In this document: in pieces, positions 20,608-29,550 of the stretch
Layout: each line of letters starts with the position of its first letter
Numbering within the stretch: the stretch's first letter is position 1
DNA from: Paucibacter sp. KCTC 42545
GTDB taxonomy: Bacteria; Pseudomonadota; Gammaproteobacteria; Burkholderiales; Burkholderiaceae_C
NCBI RefSeq assembly: GCF_001477625.1
Contig: NZ_CP013692.1
Span: 4,216,001-4,280,000, forward strand
Length of the DNA: 64,000 bases
Direction: 5' to 3'
Notes under the pieces: model-generated
Database searches by the model: none
Told to the model about the DNA's origin: nothing
What the model saw: only the letters and a program-made list of their open reading frames with translations
Position numbers and translations under genes: made by a program

Positions 20608-22201
20608 GGGGATGCGGACGATTTCTTGGACTACCTGGAGGTAGTTCATGTACACATACGAGGATCGGCTTCGAGCAGTGCAGCTGTACATCAAGCTGGG
20701 CAAGCGAGTCGGCTTGACCATTCGGCAGCTGGGATATCCGACGAAGAACGCGCTCAAGACCTGGTACCGCGAGTACGAACAGAGCCAAGACCTACGCGCC
20801 GGCTACAACAGGACTGCAAAGTTTTCTCAGGGGGATAGGCTGCTCGCTGTCGAGCATTACCTTGAGCACGGCCGGTGCATCGCTGTGACCGTCAAGGCTC
20901 TGGGCTATCCCTGCCGGTCATTGCTACACGCGTGGCTGCAAGAGCTTCACCCCCAGCCAACGCGCGTCGTCGGTCGAATGCAGGAACTGGCGCCGGAAGC
21001 CAAGCAGTCTGCAGTGATTGCCTTGTGCACGCGCCCGGCCAGCGCGCAGGCAGTCGCCGACGAGGTCGGCGTGTCGCGGGGCTCGCTGTACAAGTGGAAG
21101 AATCAATTACTCGGCCATGACGCACCCGCATCCATGAAGCTCAAGCAACGCGCCCTTGATAGCCCAGACCGGGCAGACTTGGCACAACAGCTCGAAACGC
21201 TGCAACACGACATTCGCCGGCTGCAGCTCGAGAAGGACGTGCTGAAGAAGGCGAATGAGTTCTTAAAAAAAGAGCTGGGCATCGATCAGCAGCGTCTGAC
21301 GAACCGGGAGAAGACGCTGCTGGTTGATGCCCTGAGGTCCACCTACACGGTGACCGAACTGCTGTGCGAAGTGGACCTGCCGCGCAGTTCCTACTTCTAC
21401 CATCGGGCACGGCTGGGGGTGGATGACAAGTACGCGGACGTGCGTCAGGCGATGACCAACATCTTCGAGCAGAACTATGGCTGCTACGGCTACCGGCGGC
21501 TCCACGCGTCGTTGAGCGATCAGTGCGTGCGTATCTCGGAGAAGGTCGTGCGCCGCCTGATGAAGCAGGAGTGCTTGATCGCCGCGACAAGCAAACGCCG
21601 TCGGTATGGCTCCTACATGGGCGAGATCAGTCCAGCGCCCGACAACGTGCTGAACCGAGACTTCAATGCCGGCGCGCCGAATGAGAAGTGGCTCACCGAC
21701 ATCACGGAGTTCCAAATTCCGGCCGGCAAGGTATATCTATCTCCGATGATTGATTGCTTCGACGGCATGGTCGTGAGTTGGTCGATCGGCACTCGGCCGA
21801 ACGCGGAGTTGGTCAATACGATGCTGGACGCTGCGATCGAGAAGGTCGCAGCAAGTGGCGAAAAGCCGGTGGTGCATTCCGATCGGGGCGGCCACTATCG
21901 ATGGCCAGGCTGGCTAGCTCGAATCTCTGAAGCCAAGCTGGTCCGCTCGATGTCACGCAAGGGATGCTCGCCGGACAACGCGGCATGCGAGGGCTTCTTC
22001 GGTCGGCTCAAGACCGAGATGTTCTTCGCTCGCAACTGGCTCTCGACAAGCATCGAGGAGTTCATTGCTGCGTTGGATGCATACATTCGCTGGTACAACG
22101 AGGTCCGGATTAAGAGTTCACTTGGCTTTCGCAGCCCGGCGCAGCACCGTCGGCAAGTTGGCATCGCCGCATAACCAGTCCAAGTTTTTGTCCGCATCCC
22201 C
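20608..22201 (+). mobile_element. IS3-family element, 1594 bp, in the IS21 right end
   Basis: Terminal inverted repeats: GGGGATGCGGAC..CTTGGACT from 20608 and its complement ending GTCCGCATCCCC at 22201. GGT is duplicated at 20605-20607 and 22202-22204. It sits exactly between the inner and outer terminal repeats of the IS21 element, so it post-dates IS21 arrival. It carries one long transposase gene. Confidence 0.9.
20648..22174 (+). CDS. IS3-family transposase, single fused OrfAB
   Basis: 508 residues with no frameshift needed. Two consecutive N-terminal HTH units (YEDRLRAVQLYIKLG and GDRLLAVEHYLEHG, each with an LGYP motif), then a third HTH (AVADEVGVSRGSLYKWKNQ) and a coiled coil. The rve core has first Asp in KWLTDITEFQI, second in VHSDRGGHYR and Glu in AACEGFFGRLK. 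GGAGGT lies 7 nt before ATG 20648. Within IS3 the long fused form is a minority type; I do not assign a subgroup. It looks intact. Confidence 0.92.
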   Translation: MYTYEDRLRAVQLYIKLGKRVGLTIRQLGYPTKNALKTWYREYEQSQDLRAGYNRTAKFSQGDRLLAVEHYLEHGRCIAVTVKALGYPCRSLLHAWLQELHPQPTRVVGRMQELAPEAKQSAVIALCTRPASAQAVADEVGVSRGSLYKWKNQLLGHDAPASMKLKQRALDSPDRADLAQQLETLQHDIRRLQLEKDVLKKANEFLKKELGIDQQRLTNREKTLLVDALRSTYTVTELLCEVDLPRSSYFYHRARLGVDDKYADVRQAMTNIFEQNYGCYGYRRLHASLSDQCVRISEKVVRRLMKQECLIAATSKRRRYGSYMGEISPAPDNVLNRDFNAGAPNEKWLTDITEFQIPAGKVYLSPMIDCFDGMVVSWSIGTRPNAELVNTMLDAAIEKVAASGEKPVVHSDRGGHYRWPGWLARISEAKLVRSMSRKGCSPDNAACEGFFGRLKTEMFFARNWLSTSIEEFIAALDAYIRWYNEVRIKSSLGFRSPAQHRRQVGIAA

Positions 22202-22353
22202 GGTGGCTCAATATTCGGTCGGCGCCAACAGCCGCTTGATCAACAAATGCGATACCGCGTGAAACTGCCGAGTCAAGATCGGCAGTGGTCGCCGGCAACT
22301 CAGGGCAGGGGAGGCCATCAAGCCGCCCTTCGAGTACATGCAAGCTGCAATAA

Positions 22354-22375
22354 TTTCGGAACAGAAACTCCGAAA
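22354..22375 (+). promoter_or_regulatory. Palindrome in the leader of the HTH gene
   Basis: TTTCGGA (22354-22360) and TCCGAAA (22369-22375) form a perfect 7-bp inverted repeat with an 8-nt gap, ending 9 nt before ATG 22385 and overlapping the ribosome-binding area. It could be an operator for the HTH protein encoded just downstream, or an RNA hairpin that hides the start. Confidence 0.5.
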
Positions 22376-22384
22376 GGGAATCGA

Positions 22385-22906
22385 ATGGCTCGCTTGCCAA
22401 GAAACGCTGAAGGTGCGTTAGACCGAGCTCGGGCCGCAGTTGATTCGGCGACAGATGTAGAAGAACTGCGAGCCGCGCAAGCTACGTTGCTTCCATTGCT
22501 GGGGTTCTCCCTCGAACAGACTGCCGCAGTTGTTGGCCGTGATCGATGGTGGGTGTCGCGGGCGCGCAATCGGTTTTTGCGCGGGGAGCCGCCGCCAAAG
22601 CACGGTGGCAGAAGGGCCTCAATTACCTCTGAAGATCAGGAGATGGCTCTTGTGAAAAGGGCTGTGATGAGTGCTGACTATGTATGGGGCCGACAACGAT
22701 ATGACGTTCGATCGAAGCTTCGTGACCTATTGGATCGAACGTCCGACCGCCCACCCGCTGATTCGACGATTACCGACATGTTGAACCGCGTGGCTCCAAA
22801 GGTGATTCGTGGAGCGACGGGTACGCACCTCTTGCAAGGAGCCAATCACTTGGCATGGATCTGGAAACTGGAGGAGTCTCTTGCCAGGAAGCCGCGGGGC
22901 GAGTGA
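22385..22906 (+). CDS. Helix-turn-helix protein, transposase-like DNA-binding domain
   Basis: 173 residues from ATG 22385. An N-terminal helical stretch (LDRARAAVDSATDVEELRAAQ) precedes an HTH resembling those of IS630-type proteins: LLGFSLEQTAAVVGRDRWWVSRARNRFL, with the GGRR linker after it. The rest (ALVKRAVMSADYVWG.. RSKLRDLLDR..) could be a second winged-helix unit. No catalytic DDE residues are present, so it is a regulator or accessory factor rather than a transposase. It sits in lower-GC DNA beside the IS21 end, with a palindrome in its leader. The function is unknown. Confidence 0.65.
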   Translation: MARLPRNAEGALDRARAAVDSATDVEELRAAQATLLPLLGFSLEQTAAVVGRDRWWVSRARNRFLRGEPPPKHGGRRASITSEDQEMALVKRAVMSADYVWGRQRYDVRSKLRDLLDRTSDRPPADSTITDMLNRVAPKVIRGATGTHLLQGANHLAWIWKLEESLARKPRGE

Positions 22907-23088
22907 GGTAATTGTTGCTGCTTGATGGCTCTAACACTCCTAGAGTTGCATGAAACAGTTCGAATCGTGCCGCAGCGAAGGAGCCCTAGGGATTGTTTGC
23001 TGTGTCTCTCCTGCGGCGCAGATTGGCAACACCGCGAATGCGCTGGTTTTTTGGAATGAGTGGTCGTCCACGTTACTGAAGGGTACCT

Positions 23089-23352
23089 ATGCAAAACCTC
23101 ATCTACGTTGTTCGTAGCGGCAAGCGAGCTGGAACCGTACTTAGCCCTCACCGATATGCAGATGGCTGCTTTCGAGCCCACAAGTCGAACTCCCGAAACG
23201 ATCCAGAGGGGAAGCGTGTGACGACGATCGAGGAGCTCGTTGAACTTGCCTATCAGGGTTACCACATTCGTATGAGCAACATGCCAGCGGGGCATGCGCC
23301 GTCGACGGTCAAGCCTGTGATCAGTTCAGCTTTCATGCAACCGGGGGTGTGA
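23089..23352 (+). CDS. Hypothetical protein, 87 aa
   Basis: The sequence MQNLIYVVRSGKRAGTVLSP, FRAHKSNSRNDPEGKRVTTIEELVELAYQGYHIRMSN is not recognised. It is basic and has one plausible helix (TTIEELVELAYQGY). GAAGGG lies 7-8 nt before ATG 23089. It lies 183 bp after the HTH gene and 5 bp before the next (broken) frame, so the three may form an operon. I can assign no function. Confidence 0.55.
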   Translation: MQNLIYVVRSGKRAGTVLSPHRYADGCFRAHKSNSRNDPEGKRVTTIEELVELAYQGYHIRMSNMPAGHAPSTVKPVISSAFMQPGV

Positions 23353-23356
23353 ATCA

Positions 23357-24035
23357 ATGCCATTCCGTCTTCCTCCTGAACTGAAAACCTATCTTGCATG
23401 GCGCTTTGAGAGCGTCCTCCCGGGTTCGTTTCGTCGTAACAAAGCTGATTTCGCTCATCACGAATAGCCCAGGAGGCACCTGGTGAGCCTTTTGGAGCCG
23501 ACAGAGTCGAGCTACCTGCGGCGTTTCGGACGTTTTCAGCGGAGGCTCAGGACTACGTCAAGGCCAGGATTGCGAACCCGCTAATTGAAAGACTTGAAGA
23601 AGCTGTCGCATCCAGCGTGCGACTGCGCGAATCCATCGCCACTAGCCGCTCACTCGCCACTGCCAACGGGCTTTTTAAATCGGAGGAATCTCTCCGTCAG
23701 GTCAGCAGCATGCTGAACAACCTTGGGGGTGGCGATGATGCCGCCGCACAGGCAATCATTAACAAATTTGCCGAAGAAGTTGGGCGATGTGGCGTCAAGC
23801 TCCACAACGACCATGACGACTCAGAAGGCGGGCTAAGACTTCTCGTCCGAGCCCTGTCTTATGGCTGCGATGGAAGAATCAAGTCCAGCATCGAGGAGAA
23901 CAAGGAAATCATTGAGCGGGTCCTCAAGCGCCAAAAGGAGAACTCGCTCTTCAATGAGTTGACCACTGCGTTGAAGCTTCCAATCGGAAGCATCCAGGAA
24001 GCGTCGCAGCGTCTAGCCACGTTTAAGGCTGCGTA
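23357..24035 (+). pseudogene. Frameshifted and truncated gene of unknown function
   Basis: ATG 23357 opens a 36-codon frame (MPFRLPPELKTYLAWRFESV) ending at TAG 23465. Coding-like sequence continues in the next frame from about 23449 (ELPAAFRTFSAEAQDYVKA) through a helical, acidic/basic region (EENKEIIERVLKRQKEN) to about 24035. There it meets the IS21 terminal repeats, which then supply a spurious C-terminus. There is no start codon for the second frame before GTG 23617. The simplest reading is one gene broken by a frameshift and then cut by the IS21. The original function is not recognised. Confidence 0.5.
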
Positions 24036-24130
24036 TTTCAGCCCATCCCGGCCACCCATTTCAGCGGAACGCGGACAGCGTTTCAGACGAAGGCGGACAC
24101 CATTTCAGGCTGATCGCGGACAGCGTTTCA
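24036..24130 (+). repeat. Five iterated terminal repeats of the second IS21 element
   Basis: TTTCA recurs at 24036, 24059, 24081, 24103 and 24126 (spacing 22-23 bp), each followed by a variable hexamer and then a GCGGACA or CCGGACA-type core. Repeats two helical turns apart, pointing the same way, match the multiple IstA-binding sites of IS21-type left ends. Confidence 0.75.
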
Positions 24131-24204
24131 AACTGATCCCGGACACCCCTGGCGCGCGCAAGTGACCTGAGCCGTAGGCATGCTGACCGATTTTTCGGTC
24201 CGTC

Positions 24205-25755
24205 ATGCCCACTCCCAGGATTCACATGCGCCAACTTCGACAAACCCTTCGACTTCACCTTGAATCTGGCCTGAGCATGCGCGAGTGTTCGCGCGTGCTT
24301 GGCATCGCCAAGTCGACCGTCAATAGCGTCGTTATGAAGGCCCGCGCCGCCGGTGTGGACTGGGCCGCCGCCCAGACGCTGGACGATGCCGCCTTGGAGG
24401 CTCGCTTGTACGGCCCCGCTGTGCCTCGGTCCAGCACCCAGCTTGAGCCCGACTTCGCCCTCGTCCACCAGGAACTCAAGCGCCCCGGCGTCACCTTGCA
24501 ATTGCTCTGGGAGGAGTACCAGCGCGGTCTGACCGACGCCGGCTCGCAAGCCTACAAGTACACCAGCTTCTGCGTGAAGTACCGCGCCTGGGTCACCGGC
24601 CTCAAGCGCTCGATGCGCCAGGTCCACCCGGCCGGCGAGCGCCTGTTCATTGACTACGCCGGCCAGACTGTGCCCTTGGTGGACGCTGCCACCGGCGAGA
24701 TCCGGCAAGCGCAGATCTTCGTGGCCGTCCTCGGCGCCTCGAACTACACCTTCGCCTGCGCCACGCCGACACAGACAGCAGCCGACTGGGTCGGCGCCAT
24801 CATGGATGCGCTGGAGTTCATGGGTGGCGTGCCCCGGCTGATCGTGCCGGATCAGGCGCGCGCCCTGATCGCCCGGCCCGACCGCTACGAGGCCACGCCT
24901 AGCCGTCTGGTCGAAGAGTTCTGCGACCACTACGACGTGGCGATGCTGCCCGCGCGTCCTGCTCATCCCCGCGACAAGCCCAAGGTGGAGGTCGGCGTGC
25001 AAATCGTCGAGCGTTGGATTCTGGCGCGGCTGCGGCACCGGCGCTTCTTCACCCTGGCTGAGCTCAACGCCGCTGTCCGGGAGTTGCTGGTGGACCTGAA
25101 CGCTCGGCCGTTCAAGAAGCTACCCGGCTGTCGGGCCAGCGCCTTCGCGGCCTTGGATCGGCCGCTGCTCAAACCCCTGCCGGCAGCGCGCATGCCCATC
25201 GCCCGCTTCAAGCGCGCCCGGGTCAATATTGACTATCACGTTGAACTCGATGGCCATTACTACAGCGTGCCGCACCGGCTGGTGCGCGAGCAGGTCGAGT
25301 TGCGCATCACTTCGACCACGGTGGAGATTCTGGCGGGCCAGCAACGCGTGGCCGTGCACGCCTACAGCGTCCGGCGCGGGGCGCACACGACGGCGCCCGA
25401 GCACATGCCGGCCTCCCACCGGGCGCACCGAGAGTGGACCCCAGCCAAGCTCATCGCTTGGGGTGAGCACATCGGCGTGGCCACAGCCGCCGTGGTGCGC
25501 TGGCAGATGGAACACCGGCCGCACCCCGAGCAAGGCTACCGCTCCTGCCTCGGCCTGCAAAGCCTGGCGCGCCAGTTCGGCCACGAGCGGCTGGAAGCGG
25601 CCTGCGTTCGCGCCATGTCGATTCGCTCGCCGACCTACCAAAGCGTCAAGTCGATCCTGGCCACCGGCTTGGACCGGCAAGCCGCGCCGGCCCAAGCCAC
25701 GCAGGCCGCACTCCCGCTGCATGACAACGTGCGCGGCCCCGATTACTACCACTGA
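24205..25755 (+). CDS. istA: IS21-family transposase IstA (second element)
   Basis: 516 residues. It has an N-terminal HTH ([25 protein letters not shown] split over about 15-40). The rve/DDE core has Asp in [13 protein letters not shown], the second Asp in [11 protein letters not shown] and Glu in [13 protein letters not shown]. The Mu-type C-terminal domain has [15 protein letters not shown]. It differs from the first IstA here in all motifs, so it is a separate lineage. It probably cannot move the element because the right end is missing. Confidence 0.93.
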   Translation: MPTPRIHMRQLRQTLRLHLESGLSMRECSRVLGIAKSTVNSVVMKARAAGVDWAAAQTLDDAALEARLYGPAVPRSSTQLEPDFALVHQELKRPGVTLQLLWEEYQRGLTDAGSQAYKYTSFCVKYRAWVTGLKRSMRQVHPAGERLFIDYAGQTVPLVDAATGEIRQAQIFVAVLGASNYTFACATPTQTAADWVGAIMDALEFMGGVPRLIVPDQARALIARPDRYEATPSRLVEEFCDHYDVAMLPARPAHPRDKPKVEVGVQIVERWILARLRHRRFFTLAELNAAVRELLVDLNARPFKKLPGCRASAFAALDRPLLKPLPAARMPIARFKRARVNIDYHVELDGHYYSVPHRLVREQVELRITSTTVEILAGQQRVAVHAYSVRRGAHTTAPEHMPASHRAHREWTPAKLIAWGEHIGVATAAVVRWQMEHRPHPEQGYRSCLGLQSLARQFGHERLEAACVRAMSIRSPTYQSVKSILATGLDRQAAPAQATQAALPLHDNVRGPDYYH

Positions 25756-25778
25756 CCCCACTGAAGAAGGAGAAGCTC

Positions 25779-26651
25779 TTGCTCAACGAACACACCCTGG
25801 ATCAACTGCGCAGCCTGCGCCTAGACGGCATGGTGCAGGCGCTTACCGATGGCGCCACCCGCACGGCAGCGGCCGAGCTGTCCTTCGAGGAGCGGCTGGC
25901 CATGCTGGTGCAACGCGAGGTCGATTGGCGCGACGGCAAACGCCTGGCCCGGCTGCTCAAGGCGGCCAAGCTCAAGGTCAGCAGCGCCTGCATCGAGGAC
26001 ATCAACTGGCGAGGCTCGCGCGGGCTGGATCGCAGCCTCATCACCCAACTGGCGGGCTGCGACTGGCTGCGCCACGGCCACAACGTGTTGCTCACCGGGG
26101 CCACGGGTTGCGGCAAGACCTGGCTCGCATGCGCGCTGGCCCAGCAGGCGGCACGCCAGGGATTCGCGGTGTTGTACACGCGGGCGCCGAGGCTGCTGGA
26201 AGAGCTGCGGGTGGCCCACGGCGACGGCTCCTTCGGCCGGCGCCTGGCACAACTGGCGCGCATTGACCTGCTGGTCATCGATGACTTTGCGATTGCACCG
26301 GTCACGGCGGCCGACCGTAACGACCTGCTGGAGTTGCTCGACGACCGGGTCGGCAGCCGCTCGACGCTCATCACCAGTCAGCTACCCGTCTCAAACTGGC
26401 ACCAATGGTTGGATGACCCGACATTGGCCGATGCGCTGCTGGCCACTAGCGACAGTGCTCTACGACCGAAGAGCCAGGACCTGGCAGTGGCGCACTGGAC
26501 CGCACTTCGCGGCCTGAAGTTGGGTGCGTGGATCGACAGGCGAGACATCTTGCTGGCCCCTGGCAAGGACGCGCGGAATGCTCGACGGTGGCAAGTGTCA
26601 GGTCAACCGCTCAGCGGATGGGACCAGGATCTTGTTTCCGCGACCGAATGA
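25779..26651 (+). pseudogene. istB: istB of second element, C-terminus replaced
   Basis: The TTG start at 25779 follows GAAGGAGAAG. Residues 1-220 are Ist[19 protein letters not shown], Walker [13 protein letters not shown] and Walker [10 protein letters not shown], to [12 protein letters not shown]. Where the family continues DRLVHNAHRI, this frame switches at about 26440 to unrelated sequence ([17 protein letters not shown]) and ends at 26651. The last 70 residues come from other island DNA fused to the truncated gene. Confidence 0.8.
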
Positions 26652-27368
26652 AGTCGGCGTCAACCGTACGCCGGGCGATATTGTTGTCTTGCACCACGTG
26701 CAACGCGTCCGACTCGCTGCATGCGTCACGAAGGCCTGAAGGATTCGGTTGTGAGTACGACTGCTTTGTGGCGATGCGAATCTGGCAAGGAATGTCTGCA
26801 ACGGGTCGCGAAGAGCCAGTCGCCTTGGCGGGAAGTAGTCGCTCGGCACCTTGTGCGACCCAACTCCGCTGAGTGACCGCTGCAGGGGCGAGAGCAGGGG
26901 CGAGAGGGTCAGGCCTTAAATCTCAAGGCCCCATCTACTCCGCGACGACGGTTTGGCAAGCCAGCGAACGGCTGCTCCAGGCACTTTGCTGACCTACTGG
27001 AGCCGAGTCCGAATGGCTGCAACCAGCCTATTGATGAAGCTCAACAAGGCACAACTACTGGCACAGTTTTTCAAACAATGCGTGGCCGAAGGGCATGTGC
27101 TTATCCGCAGGTTTAACGTGAAGGCAGCCAAGCCTGCTCGACGGCTTCATACCAAGGGGATTGGATCTCGATCCCAAAAAGACTCGAAGACTTGAAAGCA
27201 GCGTGTGCGCGCCCGAAAGCCCATGCCTCAAATCGCGTGGTCACTCCCGATGCAACCAAGCGATGGCTGGTGCCTCAACGCCAAGCCCTGATGCATCGAT
27301 GCGAACTTAGCGAACATTGCGAACTTAGTTTCGTATCAAGCACTTAGGCGCGATATCTGCAATGCGAA
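26652..27368. other. Gene-poor island segment
   Basis: About 700 bp without a convincing gene. Short frames (for example 26953-27195) have no recognisable domains or clear start sites. It contains two GCGAACTTAG repeats (27301-27310 and 27319-27328) and a short palindrome GCGAA-CTAA-TTCGC at 27364-27377. It is probably decayed island DNA. Confidence 0.5.
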
Positions 27369-28374
27369 CTAATTCGCCATATGGGGTCGAACCAGCCGGT
27401 AGATAGTCGCCGGCCTGCCAGGCCCAGCCCGCGACCGCGACCGCGACCGCGACTGAATTTCAACTTGAACGGTGCCAGGCGCGCTTTCCATTAGGTGCGT
27501 GATCGCAGCGTCAACGACAGTGGCCGGCTGATGACGACCAAAGCAGTCCACCACCAAATCTCTGCGCGACGCAGAACCCTTGGCTGCTAAGAAGGCGGAG
27601 ATTCGGCCTGCTGCCCATTCGACCTGAGACGGTGATGGCGAACTGTTGCCCCCCCGTCAGGACGAAGCCAACCGAATCGGTCGCATACCTAACCCAGGCC
27701 ATCGCCGCGTCAATGTGCTCCTCTTCGATCTGCCAGGTGCGATCGGTCAGCGCGAACACCATCGCCAGTCTCAGGAGCATGGGTGCTCGCCTCTCCAGCA
27801 GGCTGTCGATCAAGGTGCTCCCGAGGTCTTCATTGAGCTCCCTTTGGTACAGGCTGGCATAGCGATGACGAGCCTTGTCAGTCATCGTCATCAGCACAGT
27901 CCTCCCACCGTCCTCGCTCATGGATCTCGTGAAGTCGAGGATGTCGACCACCTCTGCAGCGAGAGCCTCCACACGCGCTTGCGGCGCTCGACGAGGAAGC
28001 GCCTCGACCTGTGTACGCTCGCCCCAGACCATCAGGAATCGATTCACAAAGCCATTGAGCAAATCTCGACGCCGCACCAGTGCAAGAAGTTCGCTGGGGG
28101 TGATCGCTCCACTGAGACAAACATGAGGCTCGCTTGCGTGGACCCGAAATGTCTTGGTCGCTGGTTTGAGATCGACACCGTCCCAGCAATCACGCAGCGC
28201 AGCCGACAGCGTATTGCCACCGCGCCGACTCTGCTGCAGCACATTGGCAAACTCGGACTCGATGACCCAGAGTCGCTTGTCGGTGATCGCCGGGACTTGT
28301 TGTTGACCGACTTGGTAGCCCATACTGACGGCCATCAACGTCGACGGGTTGATGCAAGACATCCTTGGCGGCAC
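27369..28374 (-). pseudogene. DUF3987/YfjI-like primase-helicase fragment, frameshifted
   Basis: The minus-strand frame 27511-28374 carries the conserved core of DUF3987 proteins of mobile elements: VIESEFANVLQQSRRGGNTL, LRDCWDGVDL, CLSGAITPSELL and GFVNRFLMVWGER. It loses sense after about FVLTGGQQFA, and the downstream minus frame 27369-27557 (CFGRHQPATVVDAAI, GRPATIYRLV) looks like its true C-terminal winged helix. So there is at least one frameshift. The N-terminal part is also missing at 28374. An (Arg-Ser)-coding hexamer run (GCGACC repeats, 27430-27453) lies near the end. It probably belonged to an integrated plasmid or phage-like element. Confidence 0.65.
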
Positions 28375-28393
28375 GCTGAGCGTGTTGAACTAG

Positions 28394-28579
28394 GCTCATC
28401 CCTCTGCCGAGGCAGTGGATCTGTTAGCCAAGGCCTATCGCGAGGATCAGCGCTTGGAAACCATGCCCGGCAAGGCATGCGGCACTTGCGAGTTCAAGAC
28501 GCCCCAGCTTCACGGGCGTCGCATAGAACTCCAAGAATCTCTCAGAGGAAGAAGCGAAGAAGAGGGATCAGGCGCTTAA
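28394..28579 (+). pseudogene. DUF2779-like C-terminal fragment
   Basis: An open plus-strand frame with no start codon reads AEAVDLLAKAYREDQRLETM, then PGKACGTCEFKT and a charged tail to TAA 28577. The C-x-x-C spacing and the preceding helix resemble the Cys-containing end of DUF2779 (PD-(D/E)XK-like, Cas4-related) proteins. Only about 60 residues remain. The assignment rests on recalled motif similarity. Confidence 0.4.
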
Positions 28580-28821
28580 CGAGGGGATGTTGAAGAACAA
28601 GCGAGAAGAGCTCCTTCGACCTCAGGCAGTCCGCTTACGGTCCCGGCTCTGGATGTGGTGTTTGACGTGTTGGGGTTGGAGGGGGTTGCCAACATCGGCA
28701 GGGCCAGCGTGCCCCCTCCCTTTTCTGCATTGGCATTCGCGTCGCGCACTCGGCCTGCATAACGCAGCTTGACCCAATGTCCGAGTAAGTCGAAGAGGAT
28801 CGGGGCTCCTAAGGAAATGAA
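28580..28821 (-). other. Unassigned sequence fused to an IS3 remnant
   Basis: The truncated orfB frame reads on through this DNA (SLGAPILFDLLGHWVKLRYA and a Pro/Asn/Thr-rich stretch) to a stop at 28576. The sequence is not transposase. It may be a remnant of another protein, but I do not recognise it. Confidence 0.35.
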
Positions 28822-29301
28822 CAGGCCCGAGATGCCGTAGTCCACGGCGATGTCCACACACTCGTGCGTGAAGTCGTCGGCCACAGTCAGGCACTTGATA
28901 CGCCGGCCATTGGCCAGGCTGTCGGAAACGAAGTCCATGCTCCACACCTCATTGACTCGGGTCGGCACGGTGAGCGGCACGCGCTCGCTGGCTGCCCGTC
29001 TGATCTTCTTGCGCTTGCGCACCGCCAACTGCGCCTGGCTGTACAACCGATAGACGCGCTTGTGATTGACGCCTGGGAACTGTGGGCGCAGCACGTCATG
29101 GATGCGGCGATAGCCGAAGCGGCGCCGCACCTGTGCGATCTCGACGATCTTGGCGCTGAGTTGCTGCGTGGCCTCATCGACCACGGGCGGGTTGCGATAG
29201 CTGTCTCTGGAGAGCCCCACCAGGCGGCACGCGCGGCGTTCGGACAGATGGTGCTGGGCAATCATCTGGGTCGCCGCGTCGCGCCTGACCTGCGGGGCTA
29301 G
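28822..29301 (-). pseudogene. IS3 orfB, 3'-truncated
   Basis: It contains HTH_21 (SERRACRLVGLSRDSYR, RRRFGYRRIHDVL) and the start of rve with the first Asp (EVWSMDFVSDSL) and LTVADDFTHECV. The remaining DDE residues are lost where unrelated sequence begins at about 28822. The frame starts in overlap with orfA, presumably by frameshift. Confidence 0.8.
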
Positions 29302-29550
29302 GGCTTTACGCCGAAGACGTCCTTGAGCGCGTGGATGTCCAGGTGGGCCTCTGCCAGCAGGCGCTTGAGCTTGGCGTTCTCGCCTTCGAGCTCGCGCAGT
29401 CGCTTGGCATCCGTGGCCTGCATGCCGCCGTACTTGGCCCGCCACTTGTAGAACGTGGCGTCGCTGAAGCCGCCTTGCCGGCACAGCTCCTTGATCGGCA
29501 TGCCGGCCTCGGCCTGCTTCAGGAACCCAATGATTTGTTCCTCAGTAAAC
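29298..29550 (-). pseudogene. IS3 orfA, 5'-truncated
   Basis: The remaining residues FTEEQIIGFLKQAEAGMPI, CRQGGFSDATFYKWR and LRELEGENAKLKRLLAEA give the HTH and leucine zipper of OrfA. Upstream codons (to ATG 29603) come from the neighbouring gene on the other strand, not from the IS. Confidence 0.8.

Larger units (their letters stand above)
16697..22233 (+). mobile_element. IS21-family element, interrupted by two IS3-family insertions
   Basis: The outer ends are inverted repeats of about 30 bp: GGCTGTTGGCGCCGACCG at 16697 and its complement ending at 22233. A second, related repeat lies just inside each end (16738-16762, GTGCCGAC..ATTGAGCCAGG; and 20581-20604). Multiple terminal repeats are typical of IS21. 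Removing the two insertions (18958-20255 and 20608-22201) and one copy of each 3-bp duplication leaves about 2.64 kb with istA and a restored istB. No target duplication is seen at the outer ends, so flanking DNA may have been rearranged. Confidence 0.88.
24036..26440 (+). mobile_element. Second IS21-family element, right end lost
   Basis: Left terminal repeats (24036-24130), an intact istA and an istB whose last conserved part is missing. The normal IstB ending does not follow, and no complementary GGACA repeats are seen downstream, so the right end was removed at about 26440 by deletion or recombination. It is unrelated in sequence to the first IS21 element. Confidence 0.8.
28821..29550 (-). 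mobile_element. IS3-family remnant, truncated at both ends
   Basis: The minus strand carries the end of an orfA and the first two thirds of an orfB of a different IS3 group from the elements above (FTEEQIIGFLKQAEAG type, as in IS407-like elements). OrfA lacks its first codons at about 29550. OrfB breaks at about 28822 after VDYGISG, before the second catalytic Asp. Terminal repeats are gone, so the element is dead. Its insertion or loss truncated the gene at 29550. Confidence 0.8.

Noticed and set aside
29331..29549. ATG 29331 as the true start of the PUA/EVE-like protein
   Set aside because: The first 73 codons are antisense to IS3 orfA; the native sequence begins only at about 29,560.
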